Shown in pieces: positions 15,819 to 24,847 of a DNA stretch of 64,000 nucleotides. The stretch lies in the NCBI GenBank assembly GCA_964581605.1, contig CAZOPF010000003.1:59966-123965 (forward strand), written 5' to 3'. Positions within the stretch are counted from its first letter, which is position 1, and each line of letters starts with the position of its first letter. The translations under genes were made by a program, and so were the position numbers. The stretch comes from CAADGU01 sp964581605. GTDB lineage: Bacteria > Chloroflexota > Anaerolineae > Promineifilales > Promineifilaceae. The notes under the pieces were generated by a model, which saw only the letters and a program-made list of their open reading frames with translations, was not told the origin of the DNA and did not search any database.

Positions 15819-18133
15819 ATGGAACGGAAAATATACCTGGAAGATATTCCACTGAATGAAGCGTGGGCAATCTGGCAAACCGCTCTACAGGCGGCGGGTT
15901 TGTGGCAGCCGTTGGGAGTGGAAGAAGTAGCGGTGGCACAGGCCAACGGCCGTACCACCGCCACCGCCATTTGGGCCAGACTCTCCTCGCCTCACTACCA
16001 TGCCAGCGCTATGGATGGCTACGCCATGCGTGCCCAGGACACCCACACCGCCACCGAAACCCACCCCGTCCGCCTGACGCTGGTAGAAGATTTTGATGCC
16101 ACCGATGCAGATTTGAAACCGGCCAAAGCAGTCAACACCGGCCATCCCTTGCCCGCCTGGGCCAACAGCGTGGTAATGCTCGAACACACGCAGCCCACGA
16201 CGGATGAGCACGGCCGTGCCGCTATCGAAATCCGCGCCGCCTTACCCCCCTGGCAGCACATCCGGGCAATGGGCGAAGACATGGTGGCTACCGAACTGGT
16301 GCTGCCTGCCAACCACACCCTGCGCCCGGTAGATTTGGGCGCACTGGCCGGGTCGGGGCACACGGCCGTGCCCGTCTACCGCCGCCCTTGCGTGGCCATC
16401 ATCCCCACCGGCTCCGAACTCATCGCCCCGGAAGTTGTGGCCCCCGGCGGCCCCTCTCCCGGCCAGATCATCGAGTACAACAGCCTGGTGCTGGCCGCCC
16501 AGGTGGAAAATTGGGGCGGCAAACCTACCCGTTGGCCGATAGTGCCCGATGAGTTTACCGCGATTGAAACGGCCGTGCGCGAAGCCGCCCTCACCCATGA
16601 CCTCATTCTGCTCAACGCCGGCTCCTCCGCCGGTTCCGAAGATTACACCGCCCAGGTGGTGCAATCATTGGGCACATTGCTCGTTCACGGCGTCGCCGTC
16701 CGCCCCGGCCACCCCGTTATCCTGGGAATGATAGAGCAGGGGAGCGGGGGAGAAGAGGAGAAAAGGAGCAGGGGGGAAAAGGAGCAAGGGAGAAGAGGAG
16801 AACAAGACAAAATCTCCTCCACTCCTCCGCTTCTCCGCCCCTCCGCCCCTCCGCCTCTCCGCTCCTCCGCCCCTCCGCCTCTCCGCTCCTCCGCCCCTCC
16901 GCCTCTCCGCTCCTCCGCNNNNNNNNNNNNNNNNNNNNNNNNNNNNNNNNNNNNNNNNNNNNNNNNNNNNNNNNNNNNNNNNNNNNNNNNNNNNNNNNNN
17001 NNNNNNNNNNNNNNNNNNCCTCCGCCCCTCCGCCTCTCCGCTCCTCCGCCCCTCCGCCTCTCCGCTCCTCCGCCCCCACGCCCATCATCGGCGTGCCCGG
17101 CTACCCGGTCAGCGCGGCCCTGACGGGCGAGATTTTTGTAGAGCCGCTGCTGGCACGGTGGCGTGGACAGCCACCCCACCACCCGCAAACGATTACGGCC
17201 GTGCTCACCCGCAAAGTCGTCTCCCATACCGGCGACGATGATTTTGTGCGCGTGGCGGTGGGCAAGGTGGGCAAACGCACACTGGCCACACCTATCAGCC
17301 GGGGGGCCGGGGTCATCTCCTCGTTGGTACGGGCGGATGGAATTGTGCGCATCCCCCGCTTTAGCGAAGGGGCGGATGCGGGCACGGCCGTGACCGTCCA
17401 CCTCTACCGCCCCCCCCACGAAATTGAAAATAGCATCCTGTCTATCGGCAGCCATGATCTCACGCTCGATTTACTGGCTCAATTTCTGGCCGAATGCAGC
17501 AATCGGCGGTTGGTCTCCGCCAATGTGGGCAGCCTGGGCGGGCTGGTCGCCCTGCGGCGCGGCGAAGCCCATCTGGCCGGGTCTCATCTGCTCGACCCGG
17601 AAACGGGCACATACAACATCAGCGCCATCCGCCAATACCTGCCTGACGAAAAGATTGTGCTGGTCACACTGGTTGGGCGGGAGCAGGGCTGGATGGTTGC
17701 CAGAGGTAATCCCAAAAGGGTGAGCGGTTGGGCAGACGCGGCCAACCCGGACGTGCACATTGTAAACCGACAGCGCGGCGCAGGCACGCGGGTGCTGCTG
17801 GATTATGAATTGGGTAAATTGGGGATTACGCCGGAACAGGTGCAGGGTTACGGCCGTGAAGAGTACACCCATCTGGCTGTGGCTGCGGCCGTTGCCTCTG
17901 GTTCGGCCGACGCCGGGCCGGGCATTCGCGCCGCCGCCCGCGCCCTGGAACTGGAGTTTGTGCCCCTGGCGTATGAACAGTATGACCTGGTAATCCCCCA
18001 CCTACATTATGAAAGTGATTTGTTACGGCCGTTGTTGGATTTATTGCACGATGTGAATTTTCGAACGGCCGTCGCCGCCATGCCCGGTTATGATGTAACC
18101 CCCATGGGGCAAACACGGCCGGCCACCAGTTGA
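15819..18133 (+). CDS. moeA: molybdopterin molybdotransferase MoeA fused to a PBP-like domain, broken by an assembly gap
   Basis: Inserts molybdate into adenylated molybdopterin. The MoeA part runs from 15819 (MERKIYLEDIPLNEAW), with HYHASAMDGYAM, IIPTGSELI, LNAGSSAGSEDYT, VRPGHPVILG and then, after the interruption, IIGVPGYPVSAALTGE. From about 17450 a substrate-binding-protein-like domain follows (SHDLTLDLLAQFL, VNRQRGAGTRVLLDYEL, DAGPGIRAAARAL), a known MoeA fusion thought to sense molybdate or another ligand. Between GHPVILG and the PGYPVSA motif lies a Glu/Lys- then Pro/Ser/Arg-rich low-complexity insert with 100 Ns. The two sides are in different frames only because the gap length is arbitrary. 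An upstream frame to 15654 is not needed. Confidence 0.88.
16734..17083. repeat. 24-bp tandem repeat insert inside moeA
   Basis: A purine-rich arm (GGAGCAGGGG-type units, 16735-16805) is followed by a pyrimidine-rich tandem array of 24-bp units (copies at 16861-16884 and 16885-16908, more after the gap to about 17076). It splits the conserved MoeA segment between GHPVILG and IIGVPGYPVSA. Same family as the priA insert. Confidence 0.9.
16919..17018. other. assembly gap (100 N)
   Basis: Exactly 100 N inside the tandem array, a conventional scaffold placeholder. True copy number and reading frame are therefore unknown. Confidence 0.98.
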
Positions 18134-18256
18134 TGACCGGCGCTGCGCTGGCAAAGTTGGGCTATCATTGGGTGGCTGGCTATGGTGCATACGGCCGTCG
18201 CCTTTACCCCCTGGAACCATACCCTGCGCACTCTTTCGGCCATGGGGTCCACCGTT

Positions 18257-18485
18257 ATGCACAATCCAGCAATTCGAAATATGAAATCAATGAACTGTAG
18301 GGGCGAGACGGCGGGGGTTGAACTGGCTCTGATAGCGGCCCTTTTGCCCGCGCCGTCTCGCCCCATGTGGCCGCAAAACGGGGTGAGACAGGCGGGAACT
18401 ACTTCCTTTGTGCAAAACCAAAACGTGGCCCGCCTGTCCCACCCCTACGGTTTAGACCATATTTCGAATTGCTGATGCACAATCC
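18257..18485. mobile_element. MITE-like element with 17-bp terminal inverted repeats and 11-bp flanking direct repeats
   Basis: Terminal repeats CAGCAATTCGAAATATG (18267-18283) and its exact reverse complement (18458-18474) are flanked by the direct repeat ATGCACAATCC at 18257-18267 and 18475-18485, a likely target-site duplication. Inside are two hairpins: GGGCGAGACGGCG (18301-18313) with CGCCGTCTCGCCC (18351-18363), and a 17-bp pair between about 18381 and 18448. No transposase is encoded. Upstream, 18134-18256 shows no gene I can support. Confidence 0.8.
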
Positions 18486-18563
18486 CATGACCGTGCAGAT
18501 TACCATTTTGGCGGTATTATTTTGGGGGGGAAACAGTGAGCGGCCGTGAACTGTTCGGGTTGG

Positions 18564-18669
18564 CTAAGTAACCGTACAATCATTATGTAATCGAGTAATT
18601 GGGTAATGAGCCGCTTCAATTACTTAATTACCCAATTACCCAATCGCTAACTTATCTGCAGACGGTCAC
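18564..18669 (+). repeat. left copy of a 106-bp inverted repeat
   Basis: Aligns in reverse orientation with 22059-22164 over its whole length with roughly a dozen and a half mismatches. The core GGGTAATTGGGTAATTAAG plus AGCGGCTCATTACC is near identical. The repeat pair encloses the AGPS-like and GlpD genes. Confidence 0.8.
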
Positions 18670-18698
18670 TAAGGTACTGATTCCTACAGGAGAGTTCC

Positions 18699-20291
18699 AT
18701 GAGACGTTGGAATGGATGGGGAGATCAAACAATAGAATTTCCGCTACAGGCAACTGCGGCACCATTATTGGCGGCCTGGGTCGGCGACGGCCGTCCGCCA
18801 CAAGACATCACCCTGAGCCAGGCAGTAGCGGCCGTGCCCCCCTCGCGCCTGCCTGCCCACCCCCTGGTGCAAACCGACCCGGAACTGAGGCTGCGCCATG
18901 CCCGCGGCCAAAGCCTGCCCGATATGATCGCCCTGCGCAGTGGGCAGATAGGCACATTTCCAGATGGTGTTGCCATACCCACCGATGAAACCGAACTGCA
19001 AACCCTCCTTCAATTGGCTCAGAAGATAGGGGCAACCCTCATTCCATATGGCGGTGGCACCAGCGTGGTGGGGCATATAAATCCGCAACCCGGCGAAGTT
19101 CCCGTGCTGACACTCAATCTCCAACGGCTCAACCAGTTGCACGAGCTAGATGAAACCAGCCATCTGGCAACTTTTGGTGCGGGCGTGCAAGGCCCAGACC
19201 TGGAAGCGAGACTGCGGGCGCAGGGGTACACGTTGGGCCATTTTCCGCAATCCTTTGAACTATCCACGTTGGGCGGTTGGATCGCGGCTCGTTCCAGTGG
19301 GCAACAATCATTGGGCTACGGCCGTATTGAAAACCTCTTTGCCGGGGGGCAACTGCTGGCCCCGGCTGGTATGTTGGAACTGCCTCCATTTCCCGCTTCA
19401 GCGGCCGGGCCAGATTTGCGCCAATTGGTTTTGGGCAGCGAAGGGCGGCTGGGCGTCATCACCCGCGCCACGGTGCGCATCTCGCCATTGCCAGAGCGGG
19501 AAGAGTTCCATGCTATCTTTTTCCCCAATTTTGAACCGGGGCTAACGGCCGTGCGCCAGATTGTGCAGGCCGGGCTGCCGCTTTCCATGATGCGCCTGAG
19601 CACGGCCGTTGAAACGGCGACTACCCTGGCCCTGGCCGGGCACGAACGGCTCATTGGCGCATTGGAAAAAATACTCACCTTGCGTGGTGCCGGCAGCGAC
19701 AAATGTATGCTCCTGTTAGGATTTACGGGCACAGAAAAAATAGTCAAGGCCAGCCGCCAAGAGGCGCTGGCTATTACCAATGAACAAAAAGGGGTGCATG
19801 TGGGGCAGCAGTTTGGCAAACAGTGGCACAAAGGGCGCTTCCGTACCCCCTATCTGCGGAACAGCCTGTGGGAACGCGGGTACGCCGTAGATACGCTGGA
19901 AACGGCCGTACCCTGGCGTGCTGTTCCGGGCATGATGACCACCATTGAAGAAGCCATTCACACGGCAGCGGCCGCCTTCAATGAAAAAGTGCATGTCTTC
20001 ACCCACCTCTCCCATTTATACCCAACTGGTGCCAGCATATACACCACCACTCTTTTCCGGCTAGGGCATACACCAGACGAGACATTGCAGCAGTGGCAGG
20101 CCATGAAAACGGCCGCCAGCCAGGCCATCGTCGCCGGGCGTGGCACCATCAGCCACCAACATGGCGTAGGGTTAGACCATGCCCCCTACCTGCCCACCGA
20201 AAAAGACACTTTGGGCATGGCCGCCCTGGCCGATTTAATCCACCGATTTGACCCACAGGGAGTGATGAATCCGGGCAAATTGGTGCTGTAG
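18699..20291 (+). CDS. alkyldihydroxyacetonephosphate synthase-like FAD-binding oxidase
   Basis: 530-residue VAO/PCMH flavoprotein. The N-terminal RWNGWG (3-8), FAD pyrophosphate loop PYGGGTSVVGH (116-126), GHFPQSFELSTLGGWIAARSSGQ segment, and C-terminal SHQHGVGLDH (485-494) followed by FDPQGVMNPGKL match alkylglycerone-phosphate synthase (AGPS) better than glycolate oxidase GlcD. AGPS exchanges an acyl for an alkyl chain on DHAP to start ether-lipid synthesis. The canonical HHH signature reads HQH here. AGGAGA lies 6-7 nt upstream. The next gene, 10 bp on, is a GlpD homologue that makes DHAP, which supports a glycerophosphate/ether-lipid role. Precise substrate is inferred. Confidence 0.82.
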   Translation: MRRWNGWGDQTIEFPLQATAAPLLAAWVGDGRPPQDITLSQAVAAVPPSRLPAHPLVQTDPELRLRHARGQSLPDMIALRSGQIGTFPDGVAIPTDETELQTLLQLAQKIGATLIPYGGGTSVVGHINPQPGEVPVLTLNLQRLNQLHELDETSHLATFGAGVQGPDLEARLRAQGYTLGHFPQSFELSTLGGWIAARSSGQQSLGYGRIENLFAGGQLLAPAGMLELPPFPASAAGPDLRQLVLGSEGRLGVITRATVRISPLPEREEFHAIFFPNFEPGLTAVRQIVQAGLPLSMMRLSTAVETATTLALAGHERLIGALEKILTLRGAGSDKCMLLLGFTGTEKIVKASRQEALAITNEQKGVHVGQQFGKQWHKGRFRTPYLRNSLWERGYAVDTLETAVPWRAVPGMMTTIEEAIHTAAAAFNEKVHVFTHLSHLYPTGASIYTTTLFRLGHTPDETLQQWQAMKTAASQAIVAGRGTISHQHGVGLDHAPYLPTEKDTLGMAALADLIHRFDPQGVMNPGKLVL

Positions 20292-20300
20292 GAGCAGCAG

Positions 20301-22058
20301 ATGTGGCACCAACAATGGCGTGAGAACAGCTGGCAGCAGCTTGACCAGGAGTGGGACATATTAATTATTGGTGGTGGCATAACCGGAGCCGGGATTTTCC
20401 GGGAAGCGGCGCGGCTGGGGCTGCGCGTGCTTCTGGTGGAGCAGCGTGATTTTGGCTGGGGCACCTCCAGCCGCTCTTCCAAATTTGTGCATGGCGGGCT
20501 GCGTTATTTGAAAGAGGGGCAGTTGGGTCTCACCCGTGACGCCGTCCATGAACGGGAGCAGTTATTAACCAGTGCGCCAGGGCTGGTTGAGCCGATTGGC
20601 TTTCTACTGGCAACTTATCAGGGGGATAAAATGGGGCGTATGGTGTATGGGGCTGGCCTGGCAATTTATGATTTGCTGGCTCTGCAATGGAGCCACAAAT
20701 ACGTCAGCCCGGCCGATTTCCAGCTTCTCGCGCCACGCATTGATCCTACTGGATTGAAAGGTGGCTACCAATACCATGACGCCCAGACAGATGATGCCCG
20801 GTTGGTGCTGCGGGTCATTCAAGAAGGAGCGGCCGAAAAAAACGGCCGTGCCCTCCCACTCAATTATGTTGCCGTAACGGAGTTGCTATGGGATGAGGAT
20901 GGCCAGGTGAGCGGCGCACGTCTGCACGAGATGATCACCGGGCAGAGCCAATCAGTGTCGGCGCGGGTCGTTATCAATGCCACTGGCGCGGAAGTGGATA
21001 TGCTGCGGAAGCAAGTGGGTGGAGAAGAGCGCATACGGCCGTTACGGGGCAGCCATCTCATCTTTCCCGGCTGGCGGCTGCCAGTGGCCCAGGTGCTCAC
21101 CCTTCTCCACCCCCTTGACCAACGCCCGGTGATGGTTTTTCCCTGGGAAGGGGCAACCCTGGTGGGCACCACAGATGTAGACCACCCCCACGGCTCCCAG
21201 GCAGAGCCGTGCATTTCGCCAGAGGAAGTTGCTTATCTGATGGCGGCCGTGACGGCCGCTTTCCCATCGCTCAATATCCAGCTTGTGGATGTTATTGCCA
21301 CCATCGCCGGGGTGCGCCCCGTTATTGGCACAGGCAAAGCTGACCCCTCAGAAGAGTCACGGGAGCATGTGTTATGGCAGGAAGCTGGCCTGGTAACGGT
21401 GACTGGCGGCAAATTAACCACGTTTCGGCTCATCGCGCATGATGCCTTAAAAGCAATACGAGAGCGGTTTCCCGACTGGCCGCCAGTTGATGAGCGTGCG
21501 CCGGCCTTAATGGGCGTCTCGGCTGATGCGCTAATCGGGCTGGGGCTGGACGAGCGCTTGCGGCGGCGTCTGGTGGGGCGATACGGATCGGCCGCGCCGG
21601 CACTGGCGGCCGCAGCCCTCGCTGATGAATGGGAACAAATTCCGGGGACGCACTTTATCTGGGCAGAGCTACGCTGGGCGGCGCGGGCTGAAGGTGTGCA
21701 GCATCTGGAAGATTTGCTGCTGCGTCGAACGCGGGTGGGGTTGTTGCTGCCCAAAGGAGGGCAGGCACATCTGCCTCGCGTGCGGGCTATTTGCCAGCCG
21801 GAATTAGGGTGGGACGACGGCCGTTGGCAGATGGAAGAACAGGCTTATCTGGCATTGTGGCAACGCTGCTACTCTTTGCCGCCGCCAGAATCTATTCCCG
21901 ATTGGAACGCGATGCTGGTAGAAGCGGAATCGGCCGTCACTATTACCACGCGGCGGCCGTATCAGCGCCGATTAGCGGCAGCTATCCTGTTGGCCCTGGC
22001 TCTGGCGCTGGCGGCCGTCTGGTTATGGCAAAAGTCAAAAGAACAGGAGAGTTCATAA
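20301..22058 (+). CDS. glpD: FAD-dependent glycerol-3-phosphate dehydrogenase with C-terminal membrane helix
   Basis: 585-residue GlpD/GlpA-type enzyme oxidising glycerol-3-phosphate to DHAP with electrons to quinone. FAD motif IIGGGITGAGIFREAARLGL, GlpD signature GTSSRSSKFVHGGLRYL, PWEGATLVGTTDVDH, GVRPVI and VTGGKLTTFRLIAHDA are all present. The C-terminal GlpD helical domain follows. Unusually, residues about 559-576 (LAAAILLALALALAAVWLW) form a predicted transmembrane tail followed by a basic cap, so it would be tail-anchored. It begins 10 bp after the AGPS-like gene and ends at the right 106-bp inverted repeat, whose first base follows the stop codon. Confidence 0.9.
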   Translation: MWHQQWRENSWQQLDQEWDILIIGGGITGAGIFREAARLGLRVLLVEQRDFGWGTSSRSSKFVHGGLRYLKEGQLGLTRDAVHEREQLLTSAPGLVEPIGFLLATYQGDKMGRMVYGAGLAIYDLLALQWSHKYVSPADFQLLAPRIDPTGLKGGYQYHDAQTDDARLVLRVIQEGAAEKNGRALPLNYVAVTELLWDEDGQVSGARLHEMITGQSQSVSARVVINATGAEVDMLRKQVGGEERIRPLRGSHLIFPGWRLPVAQVLTLLHPLDQRPVMVFPWEGATLVGTTDVDHPHGSQAEPCISPEEVAYLMAAVTAAFPSLNIQLVDVIATIAGVRPVIGTGKADPSEESREHVLWQEAGLVTVTGGKLTTFRLIAHDALKAIRERFPDWPPVDERAPALMGVSADALIGLGLDERLRRRLVGRYGSAAPALAAAALADEWEQIPGTHFIWAELRWAARAEGVQHLEDLLLRRTRVGLLLPKGGQAHLPRVRAICQPELGWDDGRWQMEEQAYLALWQRCYSLPPPESIPDWNAMLVEAESAVTITTRRPYQRRLAAAILLALALALAAVWLWQKSKEQESS

Positions 22059-22164
22059 GTGATCGTTTGCAAATAAGCTCGCAATTGGGTAATTGGGTAA
22101 TTAAGTAATTGAAGCGGCTCATTACCAAATTACTCAACTACATAATTACTACACGGTTACTAAG
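22059..22164 (-). repeat. right copy of the 106-bp inverted repeat
   Basis: Reverse-complement partner of 18564-18669. It begins on the base after the glpD stop codon. Shared ends are GTGAnCGTnTGCAnATAAG and ACGGTTACTnAG. Confidence 0.8.
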
Positions 22165-22176
22165 AAACTGATAGCG

Positions 22177-22245
22177 GGTGGTTCATGGTTGGTGGTTCGT
22201 AGCTGGTTGCCTCTTCCACCCACGAACCACCAGCCACCATTCACC
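22177..22245. repeat. foldback of GGTGGTTC units
   Basis: Arms 22177-22200 and 22222-22245 (about 24 nt, a few mismatches) built from GGTGGTTCG/CATGG units, just upstream of the CapA-like gene's ribosome-binding site. Confidence 0.65.
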
Positions 22246-22262
22246 TTGAAGGAATTTTGGGT

Positions 22263-23885
22263 ATGGTAACAAATCTGTGGCGATTGATAAGCGGCAGCGT
22301 GGTGCTCGTCATATTAACAGCCTGTGTAACGGCCTGTGCTTCACAGCCGGCAGAATCGGTCGAGTTAGTCTCTGTAGCCGATACGGCCGTGCCCGCCACC
22401 ATACCCATCCTCCCTTCTGCCACCCCATCCCCCCCGCCCCTTATCACCTCATCACCTACGCCCTCACTCACCCCTTCACCCATTCCCACCGCCACCCCCA
22501 GCCCACCGCTCATTGTGGCCGCTGCGCCGGAATGGCAAACGGCCGTCACCACCGTCCTCAATGAGCTATCCACCGCTCAACAACCCTGGCAGTTTCAGGC
22601 AACGAATGATCCGGCGGCCGCCCTGGCTACCGGAAAGGTGCATTTCGCCATCAGCGATGATCCCGGCGGGGCGATTATTTTCCAAGAACCACTGGTATTG
22701 GCCGTGCGCATGGACGCCAACTGGCAATACATCACTCTGGCCGACGCCCAAAATATCCTGGCAAACGGCCATCAGATTGTCACCGTCCTGCCCTGGCGGA
22801 AGATGACGCCGGACTTGAAGGCGCTGCACGTGGACGGCATCCGCCCCAATGAGCCGGGCTACCCCTTGCATACGTCACTGACACTCACGGCCGTACCGGG
22901 CCTGGGCACGGCCGTCTCCCAACTGCTCCCCCTGCTGCAAACAGAACTTCAACCCCCGCCGGTCATCCAGTTAGCGGCCGTCGGCGACATAATGATGGAC
23001 CGCGGCCTGGGCTACAACCTCACGCAAGGCCACCTGACCTACCCGTTCGCCCAAGTGTCCCACCTCTTCCACGCCGCCGACATTACCGTGGGTAATGTGG
23101 AATCGGCATTAGGCACAGGCGGCGAACCAGCCCCTAAAAGCTACCCCTTCCGCGCCCCGCCAGAAGCGGCCGCAGCGTTAGCTCTGGCCGGGTTTGATGT
23201 CGTCTCGCTGGCAAATAATCATGGCATGGACTACGGCCCGGAGACACTGCTGGAAGGAATCGGGCTGCTCAACGCGGCGGGTGTTGCCCCCATTGGGGCG
23301 GGCACAAACCGCGCCGACGCTCATACCCCTTTCATCACCACCACCAATGGCCTGACAGTTGCCTTTTTGGGCTATGTAAACGTGCCGGTAGAAGCCCTGA
23401 CTGCCTTTGACGTGAAAACGTGGGATGCGACGGAGACAACTCCCGGCCTGGCCTGGGGTGAACCGGATGTGGTGGCGGCCGATGTCACGGCCGTGCGCCC
23501 CCAGGCTGATCTCGTCGTCGTCGTGTTGCACAGTGGCTACGAATACATTGAAGAACCGAGCGAACCACAGGCGGCCGTCGCCCGCGCCGCCATTGATGCT
23601 GGCGCCGATCTGGTCATCGGCCATCATGCCCACATTTTGCAGGGCATCGAGTATTACAACGGCGGTGTGATTGTCTACGGACTGGGCAACTTCGCCTTTG
23701 AAATTGACGGCGACCCCAGCACCGTCATTTTGAATGTCTGGCTGGACGCGGACGGTGTGCGTGAACTGGAATTGATCCCGGCCATCATCCAGTTTGGCGG
23801 CCAACCCCGCCTGGTGGAAGAGTGGGAACCCTTCCCGGCGCTGGAGCGTGTTTATTATCTAACGCGCATTTTGAACAGGTGGTAA
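22263..23885 (+). CDS. CapA/PgsA-like metallophosphatase lipoprotein
   Basis: 540-residue exported protein. A signal peptide ends near the double lipobox LTACVTAC, then a Pro/Thr/Ser-rich spacer (about 40-85). A substrate-binding-protein-like section (about 90-235: AISDDPGGAIIFQEPLVLAV, DAQNILANG) precedes a CapA domain with the metallophosphoesterase motifs GDIMMDRGLG, GNVESALG, LANNHGMDYG, VLHSGYEY and VIGHHAHILQGIEYYNGGVIVYGLGNF. CapA homologues take part in poly-gamma-glutamate capsule handling, but capB/capC are not nearby. ATG 22263 is preferred because AAGGA lies 9 nt upstream; the frame also has TTG 22257. The PBP-CapA fusion is the notable point. Confidence 0.85.
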   Translation: MVTNLWRLISGSVVLVILTACVTACASQPAESVELVSVADTAVPATIPILPSATPSPPPLITSSPTPSLTPSPIPTATPSPPLIVAAAPEWQTAVTTVLNELSTAQQPWQFQATNDPAAALATGKVHFAISDDPGGAIIFQEPLVLAVRMDANWQYITLADAQNILANGHQIVTVLPWRKMTPDLKALHVDGIRPNEPGYPLHTSLTLTAVPGLGTAVSQLLPLLQTELQPPPVIQLAAVGDIMMDRGLGYNLTQGHLTYPFAQVSHLFHAADITVGNVESALGTGGEPAPKSYPFRAPPEAAAALALAGFDVVSLANNHGMDYGPETLLEGIGLLNAAGVAPIGAGTNRADAHTPFITTTNGLTVAFLGYVNVPVEALTAFDVKTWDATETTPGLAWGEPDVVAADVTAVRPQADLVVVVLHSGYEYIEEPSEPQAAVARAAIDAGADLVIGHHAHILQGIEYYNGGVIVYGLGNFAFEIDGDPSTVILNVWLDADGVRELELIPAIIQFGGQPRLVEEWEPFPALERVYYLTRILNRW

Positions 23886-24022
23886 AATGCAACCGGGGGC
23901 ATGGTTCAAAACCATGAAAAAGCATCTTTACAATTGAATGAGCAAAAAGGGTAATCTTAAACAGGCTAAAGCCTTGGGCGAAACAGCCGAATTCGTCACC
24001 AAACAGATTATCGGGCGAATGG

Positions 24023-24739
24023 CTACCCGGCAGGATAGCCAAACAGGGTCAGCCAATCATCTGCTCCGGGGTCAATGCCGGCCAACTGATAGGGACTTTT
24101 ACCTTGACGCTTACCGCGTTCAAAGACGCGCATATTGTGCCAGAGAACGAACAGATTCAAATACAGTTGCAGTGCCTCCGGGCTGCGAAACGCTTGATGG
24201 TTATGCCGGAATTGCTTCAACAAACGATTGACCCCTTCCATCATACTGCTGGCACGACAGGCGGCATCGAGCAAGGCCAACAGTTGTTCGGCCAGGTGCT
24301 GCCGTTGATTATCGTCAGCAACCAGTAAATGAAAAGCACCGGCTGCTTCTGGCGCTTGTTGCTGGTCAGCTTGTCGGTCATCTGTCACCTGGGCCAGCAG
24401 AATGACCGTCGTGACCGGGTCAATGACCAACAAGAGAGGCTGGCCCTGAAAGAAGGTTTCATCCCGCGCCGCGATGACTACACCTAACGGCTGGGTGTCC
24501 ACACCTGCCAAGACGTGACCCGCTTGTTGGCCAGCAGCCATGAGCAACTCACTAATCCAACCCACAGCTTGTTTGGCTGCATCAGGTAAGGCCGGTGGTG
24601 CCGCTTTCGGCAACAACCGGTGCTGTACCCGCCTGGTCAACGCATACAAAGATGGTCGGCAAAGAACAAAGACCTCAGACAGCCAGGTGGCAATCCCCCA
24701 CGGTCGTTGCTGGCGTGGCAGGCTCATGATGGTCGTCAT
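24023..24739 (-). pseudogene. degenerate transposase
   Basis: The C-terminal part (ASSMMEGVNRLLKQFRHNHQAF, YLNLFVLWHNMRVFERGKRQGKSPYQLAGI) matches the end of DDE transposases common in Chloroflexi and cyanobacterial genomes. An internal deletion is likely, because the step from VTDDRQADQ to APEAAGAFHLL removes the usual central helix/DDE spacing. At 238 aa it is about half the usual length, and a stop lies just upstream of the first Met. No terminal inverted repeats were identified in 23890-24847. The segment lacks ACGGCCGT octamers, unlike its neighbours. The plus strand at 23938-24020 could be the truncated 5' end of an interrupted gene (MSKKGNLKQAKALGETAEF), unsupported. Confidence 0.7.
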
Positions 24740-24847
24740 GAACAGAATGTCGGACAGCTCTCAAGGCGGCAGCCTGGGCGCCAGGCCACAGCCACAGTCA
24801 CCGCTGTTAAGGTTCGTTGGTCATAAAATGAGCCATGCCAGAATTTT

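Noticed and set aside
16837..17076. CRISPR or satellite array in moeA
   Set aside because: 24-bp units are contiguous without spacers and continue the moeA reading frame on each side of the gap.
18486..18551. short frame starting MTVQITILAVLF resembling a MoaD start after moeA
   Set aside because: It ends after 20 codons, lacks the C-terminal Gly-Gly and downstream frames do not restore a MoaD; unsupported.
23886..24022. intact insertion sequence with terminal repeats
   Set aside because: No matching inverted repeats or target duplication were found around the transposase, which is internally deleted.
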